Source of the DNA: Polytrichum commune
Taxonomy: Eukaryota > Streptophyta > Polytrichopsida > Polytrichales > Polytrichaceae
Assembly: GCA_950295325.1 (NCBI GenBank)
Contig: OX485804.1
Coordinates: 48,050,001-48,114,000, forward strand
Direction of reading: 5' to 3'
Length of the DNA: 64,000 nt
In this document: positions 55,278-64,000 of the stretch, in pieces
How the letters are laid out: the number at the start of each line of letters is the position of its first letter
Numbering within the stretch: the first letter of the stretch is position 1
Notes under the pieces: generated by a model
The model's database searches: none
Seen by the model: the letters and a program-made list of their open reading frames with translations, nothing else
Told to the model about the DNA's origin: nothing
Program-made: the position numbers and the translations under genes

Positions 55278-56080
55278 TGTAATGTAACTAGAATTATTAA
55301 GGAATATTCTAACTACATGTGCCAGTGTGTAAGCAGAAAAAGATGAGAGCTAGACAACTCTCGGTTGAGGATGAATGGAAAGGAGTAAGACAACTCCAGA
55401 TTGACAACATGTGCACTGGAGTTAGACAGCTCCGCATTTAGTACATTGGAACTAGACCATTCCAAGTGAGAACAAGTGCACATGAGTTAGACAACTCTCG
55501 ATGAGGTGCACAGGAGTTAGACCACTCCATGGATAAAGCTAGTTGGAATTAGACAGTTCCAACTAGAAGATTGACTAGTTGGAATTAGACAATTCCAACT
55601 AAGAGAAAGGTTGGATGAACCAAGTTGGAATTAGACAGTTCCAACTGGAATGAAGGATGAATGTATTTAGTTGGAATTAGACAGTTCCAACTAGAAAGAA
55701 GAATGGATGAATCCAATTGGAATTAGACAGTTCCAATTGGAAGAATGGAATTGAGATAAGAGATGAAAGAAGGTTCTAGAAGAACCATAGATAGAAGATT
55801 CATAGTAGAACTATGAGATAGAGCTATGAATAGAATACTTTTACTATATGTAAATATAGAAAGTAAAAGTAGTGCTTCGGCATAAAAGGAAGCTCGGGGG
55901 AGGAGAGAGGATCTTTTTTGTCTCTCTCCTATGGTCGGGTGGTAGAGCTTCGTTGACCAAACTTTATTTGGTTGCGGTTTGTACTTAGAGGAAGAAATAA
56001 AATTGGTGTTGGTTTCAATTCTTTACTTTGAGATTTTGTGGTCAAGACACAAATTGCCAACCGGTGAGAGGTTCGTAATA
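55278..56080 (+). repeat. 5' LTR
   Basis: Contains the promoter (CGGCATAAAAGG near 55,880, TATA-like) and, at 55,325-55,740, eleven short hairpins with a TAGACA-type loop. Further hairpins follow at 55,772-55,786 and 55,840-55,880. Confidence 0.95.
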
Positions 56081-56083
56081 AAT

Positions 56084-56095
56084 TGGTATCAGAGC
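56084..56095 (+). promoter_or_regulatory. Primer-binding site (initiator tRNA-Met)
   Basis: TGGTATCAGAGC, three bases after the 5' LTR, complementary to the 3' end of plant initiator tRNA-Met. Confidence 0.9.
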
Positions 56096-56107
56096 AGGTT
56101 GGATGCC

Positions 56108-59100
56108 ATGGAGAGTTTGGAAGAAAGAGTTACGAGAGCGGTGTTGATAGCATTGAGAGAAAATCAAGGTGTTCCATTACAAGAGGTCCCACCTCTTCCT
56201 AGGGATCCTCCTCCCAATACTCCACCTCCTCCAAGAGAGGATCATGTAGCTACACCACTTGTCTCGAGGGAGGAGGAGTCTAGTTCAACATCATCTCCAA
56301 GGAGGCTATCTCATGGAGATGTGGATATTTTGAAAGATGTAAAAAAATATCCAATTAAGCCGAGTTTTGGAGGCCGAAACTGCAAACCGGAAGAAGTCAT
56401 GTCGTTCATTTCAATAGTGGAGGATTTCTTTCCTTCAAAATACACAGATGCAGATAAAATCAAAGTCACAGTAATTTTCCTCAAGGACAAGGCACGGGTT
56501 TGGTTTGACACACTGAAGAGGGACCGAGAGAATAGGGGACTGGGACCTATTGCAGAGTGGAACACGTTCAAAGAACTTTTTCTTCATCAATTTCTCCCTG
56601 GCAATTACGGGGAAGACATGCGCCAAAAGCTATACGACTTGAAACAGGGAAATTTTTCTGTAACCCAGTTCAAGTTAGAATTCGATGAACACATTGTTTA
56701 CTTTCCCAATTGGGGTGAGAGTGATAGAATTGAATTCTTTATCCGCAACTTAAAGGATTCAATAAGGTACAAAGTTAGTACTCATAACCCACGGACTTTA
56801 GATGAAGCTTATGGGTTGGCTATGAACTTTGAGAGAGAAGTCAATAGCAGGATGGAGAGGACAAAAGGTCAATTGGGAAAAAGAACTTCAGAATTTAAAT
56901 ACCCTGCCAATCAAAGCTCCAAGTTTGCGAAATTTTCCAAGAGTTCTAAACCATCTCAATTTTCAAAGTTCAACCAAGGAAACAAGACGTTGATACTGAG
57001 CAAGGAAGAGCAAGAGGAGCACGTCAAGAAGGGTTTATGCTTCAGATGTCACAAGCCTGGGCACCGGAGTTTTGAATGCCCAACAGTCAAGAGGAAGATA
57101 GCAGCAATCGAAGTAGAACACGAAGACGGTGATGAGTCAGATGGTGAGCCAACCAAGGAAGGAGTTCCGAGCATCTCAACAGCAGTCATGAACATGGAGG
57201 TGGAACAAGAGCCAACAGTGCTACAAATCAAGGGATTTCTAAATTCTACCTTTTCTTCGATGATCTTGATTGACTCTGGCAGCACTCATAACATGATGTC
57301 AGTTTCATTTGCTCATAAGTTAGGACTTCCCTTAATTCCTATCAAACCATGTTCAGTATGGTTGCCGAACAATCAACCAAGTTTTATTACTCACCGCGTG
57401 TTGAGAGTGCCTGTAAACATCCAAGGAGTGGACACTGAAGCGGATTTTGAGGTTTGGAATGGAGCGCGATATGAGGTGATACTAGGGATGGCGTGGCTTA
57501 AAGAAGTCGATGCATGGATCGCATGCAAAGAAGGAGAAGTGCACGGGAAGCTTCTGAACGGTAAATATTTTTCTATCAAAGATAAGAGATCTTTGCCGAA
57601 CACTCCTACTCTTTCACATCTACAAATGAAAAGATGTGGTAGAAAAGGTCATCAAGTATTTTTGATACATATAAGCGAAGTTGAGAATGAATCTAAAGAT
57701 GACGCTTTGAGTAATAACGGAGTGAAGATATTCTTGGATGATTTTAAAGATTTATTTCCTGAAGAGTTAAATGAGCTACCACCTACTAGAGAGGTTGATC
57801 ATGCTATTGACCTCGTTGCCAATGCTGCTCCTGTGGCTAAGGCACCATATCGTCATTCTTTAGCTCAAAATGTTGAGCTTGAAAATCAATTAAAGGATTT
57901 GTTAAACAAAGGATATATTAGGCCAAGTAAATCACCTTGGGGAGCTCCTGTTCTTTTTACTAAGAAGAAGGATGGATCTTTAAGATTGTGTGTAGATTAT
58001 CGGGGTCTCAACAAACTAACTATAAAGAACAAGTTTCCTTTGTCCCGCGTTGATGATATTTTTGATCATCTATATGGATCAAAAATATTTTCCAAAATAG
58101 ATTTGAGAAGTGGATATCACCAAATTCGAATAAAAGAATCTGATATTGCGAAAACTGGATTTAGGTCATGTTTGGGTCATTACGAGTATGTGGTAATGCC
58201 TTTTGGTCTTACAAATGCTTCTGCTACATTTATGACTTTAATGAATTCAATATTTCGTGATTATTTGGGTAAGTTTGTACTTGTGTTTATTGATGATATC
58301 CTTATATATTCTAAAAGTGAGGAAGAACACAAACAACACCTTAAACAAGTTTTTGAAATTTTGAGAGAACATAAGTTATACGCTAAACTAAGTAAATGTG
58401 TTTTCTTTACTTCGCGTGTTGAGTTTCTGGGTCACGTTATCTCTGATGAGGGAGTCTCCGTTGACCCTAGAAAGGTTACGGCCGTTGCTGAGTGGCCAAT
58501 ACCAAAAGATAAGACTGAGGTTAGAAGTTTTTTAGGTCTTGCAAGCTATTATAGAAGATTTGTAAAAGGATTTTCTAAAATAGCTGCGCCTATGACCAAC
58601 TTGCTAAAAGGCAAAAGTAATGCGATAGATTGGACCCCGGAATGTGATTCAAGTTTTCAGACTTTAAAATCATTGTTAACCCAAACTCCTGTTTTAACTA
58701 TTATGGATCCTTTGAAAGGAAACATAATACTATGTACCGACGCTAGCGATTTAGCTATTGGTGCAGTTTTGATGCAAGATAAGAAAATAATTGCTTACGA
58801 ATCTCGTAAATTGAATTCTGCTGAGTTGAATTATCCGGTACATGAAAAGGAATTACTAGCAGTAATCCATTCGCTAAAGGTTTGGAGACATTACTTACTA
58901 GGGGTAAGGTTTAAGATTCAAACAGACCATGAGTCTTTAAAATATTTGTCAACTCAACCTCATTTGAGTAGAAGACAATGTAGATGGATGGAATTTTTAC
59001 AAGAATTTGATTTTGACATAGAGTATATTAAAGGAAAAGAAAATGTGGTTGCTGACGCTTTGTCTAGAAGACCGTTAGCAAATGCCATCTCATGCATTAG

Positions 59101-60565
59101 AAATCCTTTAATGGATGAAATTAAAGGACATTATGCTACTGATGATTTCTTTAATCTTTCATTTGAAAGTTTGTCTAAGGAAGCTAGGACCGCAGATGAA
59201 ATTGAAAAATTTAAATGTTTTGAAGTGAAAGATGAAATTTTATATTATAATGGTAAAGTTTGTGTTCCCAAGTTTGGAGAACACAGACTCAACATTATAA
59301 ATAACCTTCATGACATTCTAATAGCAGGTCATCCAGGGTTTCAAAAGACTTACATGGCGGTTAAGCGTCATTACTATTGGCCAGGAATGAAAAAAGATAT
59401 TAAAGAATATGTTGAGAGATGTTTAAAATGTCAAGTCACTAAAACAGAACAAGTGAAGGACCCTGGATTGCTCCAACCACTTGGTGTGCCTAACTTAAAG
59501 TTTGAATCAGTCAGTATGGATTTCATTGTAGGATTGCCAAAGACTCAAAGAAATTTTGATAGTATCATGGTAGTTGTGGATAGGTTGACAAAGATTGCTC
59601 ATTTTATTCCTACAGTTACTACTGTTACTGCTTATGGAGTTGCTGAACTATTCATGAGAGAAATTTTTAAGCATCATGGAATTCCACGAGAAATTATAAG
59701 TGATAGAGATCGTAAGTTTGTGAGTGAGTTTTGGACTACTCTATTTAAATTGTGTGGAACTAAGATTAAGTTAAGCAGTGCATATCATCCTGAGACGGAT
59801 GGACAAACTGAACGGACAAACAGAACTCTTGAGGATATGTTAAGGATGTATGTTGGCCAGAGACAACAATCATGGGATAAGTGGTTGCATATGATTGAAT
59901 TTGCTTATAATGATCATATTCATAGTAGTATTGGGGTAAGTCCATTTTATGTTCTATATGGTCAGGAATGTAGAACCCCAATTACACTTTCTACTCCTAA
60001 TACGAGATTTGAAAGCATTAATGCTATGATTAGGGAGATGAATGAAATTAGAGAAACGGCAAAGTTGGCTATGAAAAGTGCTCAGGATAGAGCTAAGCAT
60101 TATGCTGATAACAAAAGAATTTTTCGTGAATTTGAAGTTGGTGATAAGGTGTTTTTAAAGGTAGCACCTAATCGATCTGGACTTAAGCTTGGCAAGTCAA
60201 GAAAGTTATCACCTAGATTTTGTGGTCCATTTGAAATTTTGAAACGGATAGGCAAAGTAGCTTATGAGTTAAAATTACCAGAGGATTGGAAGATCCATAA
60301 TGTTTTTCATGTGGGTTTATTAAGAAAATATGTGTCTGATCCTAACCATATTTTGCCTGACCTTCCCAAAGTTGCTCCAGAGGGAGAACTTCTTGCAGAA
60401 CCTGAGAAGATTTTGAAAATAGAAAATCAATATCTAAGGAATAAGACTTTCCGTAGATTTTATGTGAAGTGGAAAGATTATCCTGAAGAAGAAGCTTCTT
60501 GGGAAAGAGAAGTTGATTTCAGAAAGGACTATCCTAATTTTGTCATTGAGGACAATGACTTTTAA
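56108..60565 (+). CDS. Gag-Pol polyprotein of the chromovirus
   Basis: 1485 residues from the ATG at 56,108; the open frame extends upstream into the LTR, but this ATG follows the primer site. Domain order: retrotransposon gag (about 85-270); CCHC zinc knuckle [14 protein letters not shown] (from about 311); aspartic protease with IDSGST (Asp about 389); reverse transcriptase with MPFGLTNAS and FIDDIL (about 697 and 728); RNase H with CTDASD (about 877); integrase with an HHCC zinc finger (about 1067-1110) and DDE residues in SMDFIVG, SDRDRKF and TDGQTERTN; then a C-terminal chromodomain ([14 protein letters not shown], about 1452-1467). RT before integrase plus a chromodomain defines a Ty3/gypsy chromovirus, probably Tekay/Del-like. 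All catalytic motifs are present and there is no stop or frameshift, so it may be autonomous. Confidence 0.95.
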   Translation: MESLEERVTRAVLIALRENQGVPLQEVPPLPRDPPPNTPPPPREDHVATPLVSREEESSSTSSPRRLSHGDVDILKDVKKYPIKPSFGGRNCKPEEVMSFISIVEDFFPSKYTDADKIKVTVIFLKDKARVWFDTLKRDRENRGLGPIAEWNTFKELFLHQFLPGNYGEDMRQKLYDLKQGNFSVTQFKLEFDEHIVYFPNWGESDRIEFFIRNLKDSIRYKVSTHNPRTLDEAYGLAMNFEREVNSRMERTKGQLGKRTSEFKYPANQSSKFAKFSKSSKPSQFSKFNQGNKTLILSKEEQEEHVKKGLCFRCHKPGHRSFECPTVKRKIAAIEVEHEDGDESDGEPTKEGVPSISTAVMNMEVEQEPTVLQIKGFLNSTFSSMILIDSGSTHNMMSVSFAHKLGLPLIPIKPCSVWLPNNQPSFITHRVLRVPVNIQGVDTEADFEVWNGARYEVILGMAWLKEVDAWIACKEGEVHGKLLNGKYFSIKDKRSLPNTPTLSHLQMKRCGRKGHQVFLIHISEVENESKDDALSNNGVKIFLDDFKDLFPEELNELPPTREVDHAIDLVANAAPVAKAPYRHSLAQNVELENQLKDLLNKGYIRPSKSPWGAPVLFTKKKDGSLRLCVDYRGLNKLTIKNKFPLSRVDDIFDHLYGSKIFSKIDLRSGYHQIRIKESDIAKTGFRSCLGHYEYVVMPFGLTNASATFMTLMNSIFRDYLGKFVLVFIDDILIYSKSEEEHKQHLKQVFEILREHKLYAKLSKCVFFTSRVEFLGHVISDEGVSVDPRKVTAVAEWPIPKDKTEVRSFLGLASYYRRFVKGFSKIAAPMTNLLKGKSNAIDWTPECDSSFQTLKSLLTQTPVLTIMDPLKGNIILCTDASDLAIGAVLMQDKKIIAYESRKLNSAELNYPVHEKELLAVIHSLKVWRHYLLGVRFKIQTDHESLKYLSTQPHLSRRQCRWMEFLQEFDFDIEYIKGKENVVADALSRRPLANAISCIRNPLMDEIKGHYATDDFFNLSFESLSKEARTADEIEKFKCFEVKDEILYYNGKVCVPKFGEHRLNIINNLHDILIAGHPGFQKTYMAVKRHYYWPGMKKDIKEYVERCLKCQVTKTEQVKDPGLLQPLGVPNLKFESVSMDFIVGLPKTQRNFDSIMVVVDRLTKIAHFIPTVTTVTAYGVAELFMREIFKHHGIPREIISDRDRKFVSEFWTTLFKLCGTKIKLSSAYHPETDGQTERTNRTLEDMLRMYVGQRQQSWDKWLHMIEFAYNDHIHSSIGVSPFYVLYGQECRTPITLSTPNTRFESINAMIREMNEIRETAKLAMKSAQDRAKHYADNKRIFREFEVGDKVFLKVAPNRSGLKLGKSRKLSPRFCGPFEILKRIGKVAYELKLPEDWKIHNVFHVGLLRKYVSDPNHILPDLPKVAPEGELLAEPEKILKIENQYLRNKTFRRFYVKWKDYPEEEASWEREVDFRKDYPNFVIEDNDF

Positions 60566-60579
60566 TGGAAGGGGGAGAT

Positions 60580-61382
60580 TGTAATGTAACTAGAATTATT
60601 AAGGAATATTCTAACTACATGTGCCAGTGTGTAAGCAGAAAAAGATGAGAGCTAGACAACTCTCGGTTGAGGATGAATGGAAAGGAGTAAGACAACTCCA
60701 GATTGACAACATGTGCACTGGAGTTAGACAGCTCCGCATTTAGTACATTGGAACTAGACCATTCCAAGTGAGAACAAGTGCACATGAGTTAGACAACTCT
60801 CGATGAGGTGCACAGGAGTTAGACCACTCCATGGATAAAGCTAGTTGGAATTAGACAGTTCCAACTAGAAGATTGACTAGTTGGAATTAGACAATTCCAA
60901 CTAAGAGAAAGGTTGGATGAACCAAGTTGGAATTAGACAGTTCCAACTGGAATGAAGGATGAATGTATTTAGTTGGAATTAGACAGTTCCAACTAGAAAG
61001 AAGAATGGATGAATCCAATTGGAATTAGACAGTTCCAATTGGAAGAATGGAATTGAGATAAGAGATGAAAGAAGGTTCTAGAAGAACCATAGATAGAAGA
61101 TTCATAGTAGAACTATGAGATAGAGCTATGAATAGAATACTTTTACTATATGTAAATATAGAAAGTAAAAGTAGTGCTTCGGCATAAAAGGAAGCTCGGG
61201 GGAGGAGAGAGGATCTTTTTTGTCTCTCTCCTATGGTCGGGTGGTAGAGCTTCGTTGACCAAACTTTATTTGGTTGCGGTTTGTACTTAGAGGAAGAAAT
61301 AAAATTGGTGTTGGTTTCAATTCTTTACTTTGAGATTTTGTGGTCAAGACACAAATTGCCAACCGGTGAGAGGTTCGTAATA
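60580..61382 (+). repeat. 3' LTR
   Basis: Same length and, by eye, same sequence as the 5' LTR at an offset of 5,302. A GGAAGGGGGAGA polypurine tract directly precedes it. Confidence 0.95.
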
Positions 61383-61748
61383 ACACCAAATCTTGCTTTA
61401 AAATGGAAAGATCCTCCCACACTCCCTCCAAATTTTTGACATTTAGAGGGAGTGTGGGAGGATCTGTCCATTTTTAAGCAATATTTGGTGCACTCCCTCT
61501 AAATTTTGAGCAATTTTAAGCAAGATAGGTCTTGGTTTGCAGTGAGCTTTACCTAGACCGACTGAGGATGCTCTTAGTATGAGATGGTTGGTAAATCCAA
61601 ATTGAGGCCGTAGCCACTTTCCTCGTACTTTTTGGAGCTCATATGAATAAATTATTCATTACTAAAGTGAAGATTCATGTGCTCATTAATTGGTCATAGA
61701 GACCCCTTCAATTAAGTTGACTATTGAGTCTATAATGGTTAACATATT

Positions 61749-61754
<6 letters not shown>

Positions 61755-61789
<35 letters not shown>
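61755..61789. repeat. (TC)n microsatellite
   Basis: About 17 tandem TC units. Confidence 0.95.
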
Positions 61790-61790
<1 letters not shown>

Positions 61791-62700
61791 CATAGCCTGT
61801 CATAAGGTACATGGATCTTAAATGACTACTTTTCCAACTAAAAATCTACGTATGTGGCCCTATTTTAGGGCCACATACCTTAAGGTTGGTTTTTTCTTCT
61901 TCCTTTTGTTTCCTACTTACCATATGTAGAGGTTAGTTTCAACCAATATTAGAGGATTGGTACATAAGATACGTGGCTCGATCGTGGACACTTCCAACTC
62001 CACAAACAATTTAGAGATAGAAAAATATGTCTCATATGGTTAGCAATTGCGACGAATCACAAGGACTATCATTTGAAGTTTCAAAATTGGACTTGAGATG
62101 CAAAACTTAGAACATGTCAAATTGCCCTCTTGGCGATTCTTTATCTTTCTTTCTCTCTAGACTTCTTTCATTTTCCTTTGCTTCATACCATATATGGAAG
62201 CAGTTTCAATCAAAGTCGGGTATATGTATAAAACACACGACCCTCAACGTGGACACTTGCAAATCCATGACAATTTTGATTGTTGGATCAAAATGTGAAT
62301 TTTCTAATGTTTTTAGCAATCACAAAAATGTCATTTCAAGTTTCATAATCGGATTTGAGATGCAATCTCATTGCAACATGTGTCTTTTGGGTGCCCGGTT
62401 TAACAACAAGCCCGTTCTCTTACACTTGATTAGCCAAGTTAGATTCTCTTACTACTTTAGCAAGCCCAAAAGTATTATAGGCACACGAGACCTCCTCACC
62501 TACCACTTTTGAATCATGTACATTGCGTAAGTATGTTGAATAGGTATGGAGCCCATGGCTTTATTCCCAAGACACTTATCTACCACCGTCAACGATGCTT
62601 GCCACTAATATATTAAAGATTATAGAGGAGACTTTCTAACAAATGCAACAAGGCGAACTTAGAGCATCTCAAATAGAAGCCGCAAACCAAGGGCCTCTAA
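61790..62700. other. Intergenic, nothing recognised
   Basis: A 132-codon open frame at 62,114-62,512 has no recognisable domain and ordinary AT-rich composition; probably chance. Confidence 0.4.
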
Positions 62701-62701
62701 A

Positions 62702-63058
62702 GCCCGGTTCACACGGGATACTAAGTCCAAGTTCACTTCAAGCCAATCCATGCAATTTCATCGGTTGAGAGCATGGAAGTTGGGACTTATCATTTCACAA
62801 GGGGTCCCGAGTTCTAAATCCCCATTATGATATGAATGTCTACATGGCAAAAAAACTTGGAGGTGAGATTCATGACTTGTGTTGCAAGTTGGGTCTAGCT
62901 TTTTGCTCGACCCAACTTGCAACACAAGTCTTGAAACTTTTTTGCATAGAATATCTAAGATACAACTTTGATGAATACAAGCCATGCTTTAATAATTTCT
63001 CGAGGTTCAAAAGTTGGGACTTTGCCTTCACATTGGGACTTGGGACCCCATGTGAGCC
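62702..63058. repeat. Imperfect foldback element with a perfect 22-bp core hairpin
   Basis: GCCCGGTTCACACGGGATAC on the left loosely mirrors GGACCCCATGTGAGCCCG on the right. In the centre, arms 62,874-62,895 and 62,909-62,930 are perfect reverse complements (GACTTGTGTTGCAAG...) around a 13-base loop. Confidence 0.6.
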
Positions 63059-64000
63059 CGTCCTCATTTACCACTGATTTGTTTTCCCTTTATTTAGAGC
63101 AAGACTCCATGTTATGCCCCACCTTGAAAATCCATGCATAATCAAAACTCTTATTTGCCCACTAGATATGTCATAAAGGCGTTCACTCAAGGACCCTTTG
63201 ATGCATCATACTTGGTGAAGCAAGTGAGGGTGTCTATGATATAACCAGTGGACAATGACAATTTTAGATGTATGATTTGAGGCTTATGGATCGGACATAT
63301 CATGCTAGTTTGCCTTAATAGGTCTTAATAGTCAACGATAGTGGCCCAATTATGGTTATATGCATGGAGGCGCCCTTCCAGTAGAGTTTGAGGCTTTGTG
63401 ACCATTGAAAACTAAAACCTTTCATTGTGGACAAGGTGAAGAGTGTCTTTGTTCATTGTACACTGGAGCTCAAGGACCTAATGAACCAACAAAGTTTGGA
63501 TTGGGGGAAAAAAATATGTATTCCTTCATGTCATACAATGGATGACGTATCTCAGTCTATCAGAAGTTAATGTAAGTCCATCTCAAAGAGGGTGGGTCTA
63601 ACACAAAACCAAGAAATCATGATACTTCAAAACCTCACAACACTTGTATTATTAAAACATATTGTGTGGAAGAACCCTTGTGAGTAGGGGGGGTGATGTT
63701 TTAAATATCATTTGGTTGAGAATATGGTCTTCACACTACCATTGAAGGCTCATACCCTCGCCACACTGGGGCAAGCAAGCCCAACCAACCAACGCCCCCC
63801 CCCCCGCCTGGGAAGCAGCGGTTGGGTTGCCCCGGTGTGGCAGCTTACTAGCCTACCATGCAGTTGGGCCTCTAGGCGCTCCAAAGACCATGACCAAGGA
63901 ACTCCACATCACAATTTGAAAGCCTTGGTTACATGACACACTGTAACACGAACTTAGACCATGCTTTAGTGTTTCTAGCAAAAATAAAAAGAATAAAGAA
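63059..64000. other. Intergenic, nothing recognised
   Basis: Contains a 12-base C tract near 63,796. No coding potential recognised. Confidence 0.4.

Larger units (their letters stand above)
55278..61382 (+). mobile_element. Ty3/gypsy chromovirus LTR retrotransposon, apparently intact
   Basis: Two 803-bp LTRs (55,278-56,080 and 60,580-61,382) read as identical by eye. A 5-bp ACACC duplication flanks them (55,273-55,277 and 61,383-61,387). The LTRs start TGTAATG and end TAATA. The primer-binding site TGGTATCAGAGC (56,084-56,095) matches the initiator tRNA-Met 3' end, and a purine tract (GGAAGGGGGAGA) precedes the 3' LTR. One uninterrupted gag-pol frame lies between. Identical LTRs indicate a very recent insertion. 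Confidence 0.96.
55069..61573. mobile_element. Harbinger-like MITE split by a retrotransposon
   Basis: TIRs of about 50 bases: the left starts GAGCATCCTTAGTCGGTCTA (55,069) and the right mirrors it, ending at 61,573. TTA sites flank (55,066-55,068 and 61,574-61,576). Without the LTR element it would be about 395 bases. The left TTA is shared with the neighbouring element. Confidence 0.8.

Noticed and set aside
62114-62512. 132-codon plus-strand ORF
   Set aside because: No recognisable domain, low-complexity start, AT-rich intergenic context.

Overview
The window is nuclear DNA from a land plant. It has spliced genes with plant-type introns, a Golgi-type UDP-xylose synthase, a plant Ty3/gypsy chromovirus primed by initiator tRNA-Met, CACTA, MULE-like, Tigger and PIF/Harbinger elements, and a fragment of eukaryotic 25S rRNA. 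The lineage cannot be fixed from sequence alone. I lean weakly towards a non-flowering plant (bryophyte, lycophyte or fern). The window is gene-poor: two ordinary host genes sit in a dense, nested transposon landscape.

Region 1 (1-20.9 kb) is the most unusual part. Two related loci, A (minus strand, about 1-4.3 kb) and B (about 5.0-20.9 kb), each carry a small Cys/His protein gene (p1) followed by a large MULE-like transposase gene; the SWIM zinc finger is seen in the B copy. In each locus a second gene runs divergently from the same promoter region. In B that divergent gene is a long multi-exon gene. It encodes a basic/acidic N-terminus, a ParB-like DGNHR segment, and a segment matching the motif IV half of a beta-class amino-methyltransferase. 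Its missing 3' part, with motif I (DWQCGTG), is found as three clean exons at 33.1-34.0 kb. The sequence that follows those last exons (34.0-34.8 kb) is repeated in the same sense orientation beyond the transposase of locus B (19.6-20.9 kb). This is what long terminal inverted repeats of one element would produce. My reading is a large MULE-class element: TIR, ParB-methyltransferase gene, bidirectional promoter, p1 plus transposase, TIR. Locus B is decayed: in-frame TAG codons, two frameshifts, a CACTA element inserted in a coding exon, and introns filled with minisatellites and a 25S rRNA fragment. The transposase of locus A is open for 702 codons up to the window edge.

Region 2 (21-41 kb) has no convincing host gene. 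It holds MITEs, including three Harbinger-like elements packed end to end at 28.6-30.1 kb, a Tigger element with intact TIRs at 31.4-32.7 kb, the methyltransferase 3' fragment with its TIR, homopolymer tracts and long stretches with nothing recognisable.

Region 3 (41-53.4 kb) contains the two host genes. One is a two-exon alpha/beta hydrolase (plus strand) flanked by degenerate local duplications of its own 5' and 3' ends. The other is an eight-exon UDP-glucuronate decarboxylase/UDP-xylose synthase gene (minus strand), whose first intron is an AT-AC U12-type intron.

Region 4 (53.4-64 kb) is a transposon nest. A very young, apparently intact chromodomain Ty3/gypsy retrotransposon (55,278-61,382; 5-bp target duplication ACACC) sits inside a Harbinger-like MITE, which itself abuts another Harbinger-like element. 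The LTRs carry an array of short hairpins with a shared loop and co-varying arms.
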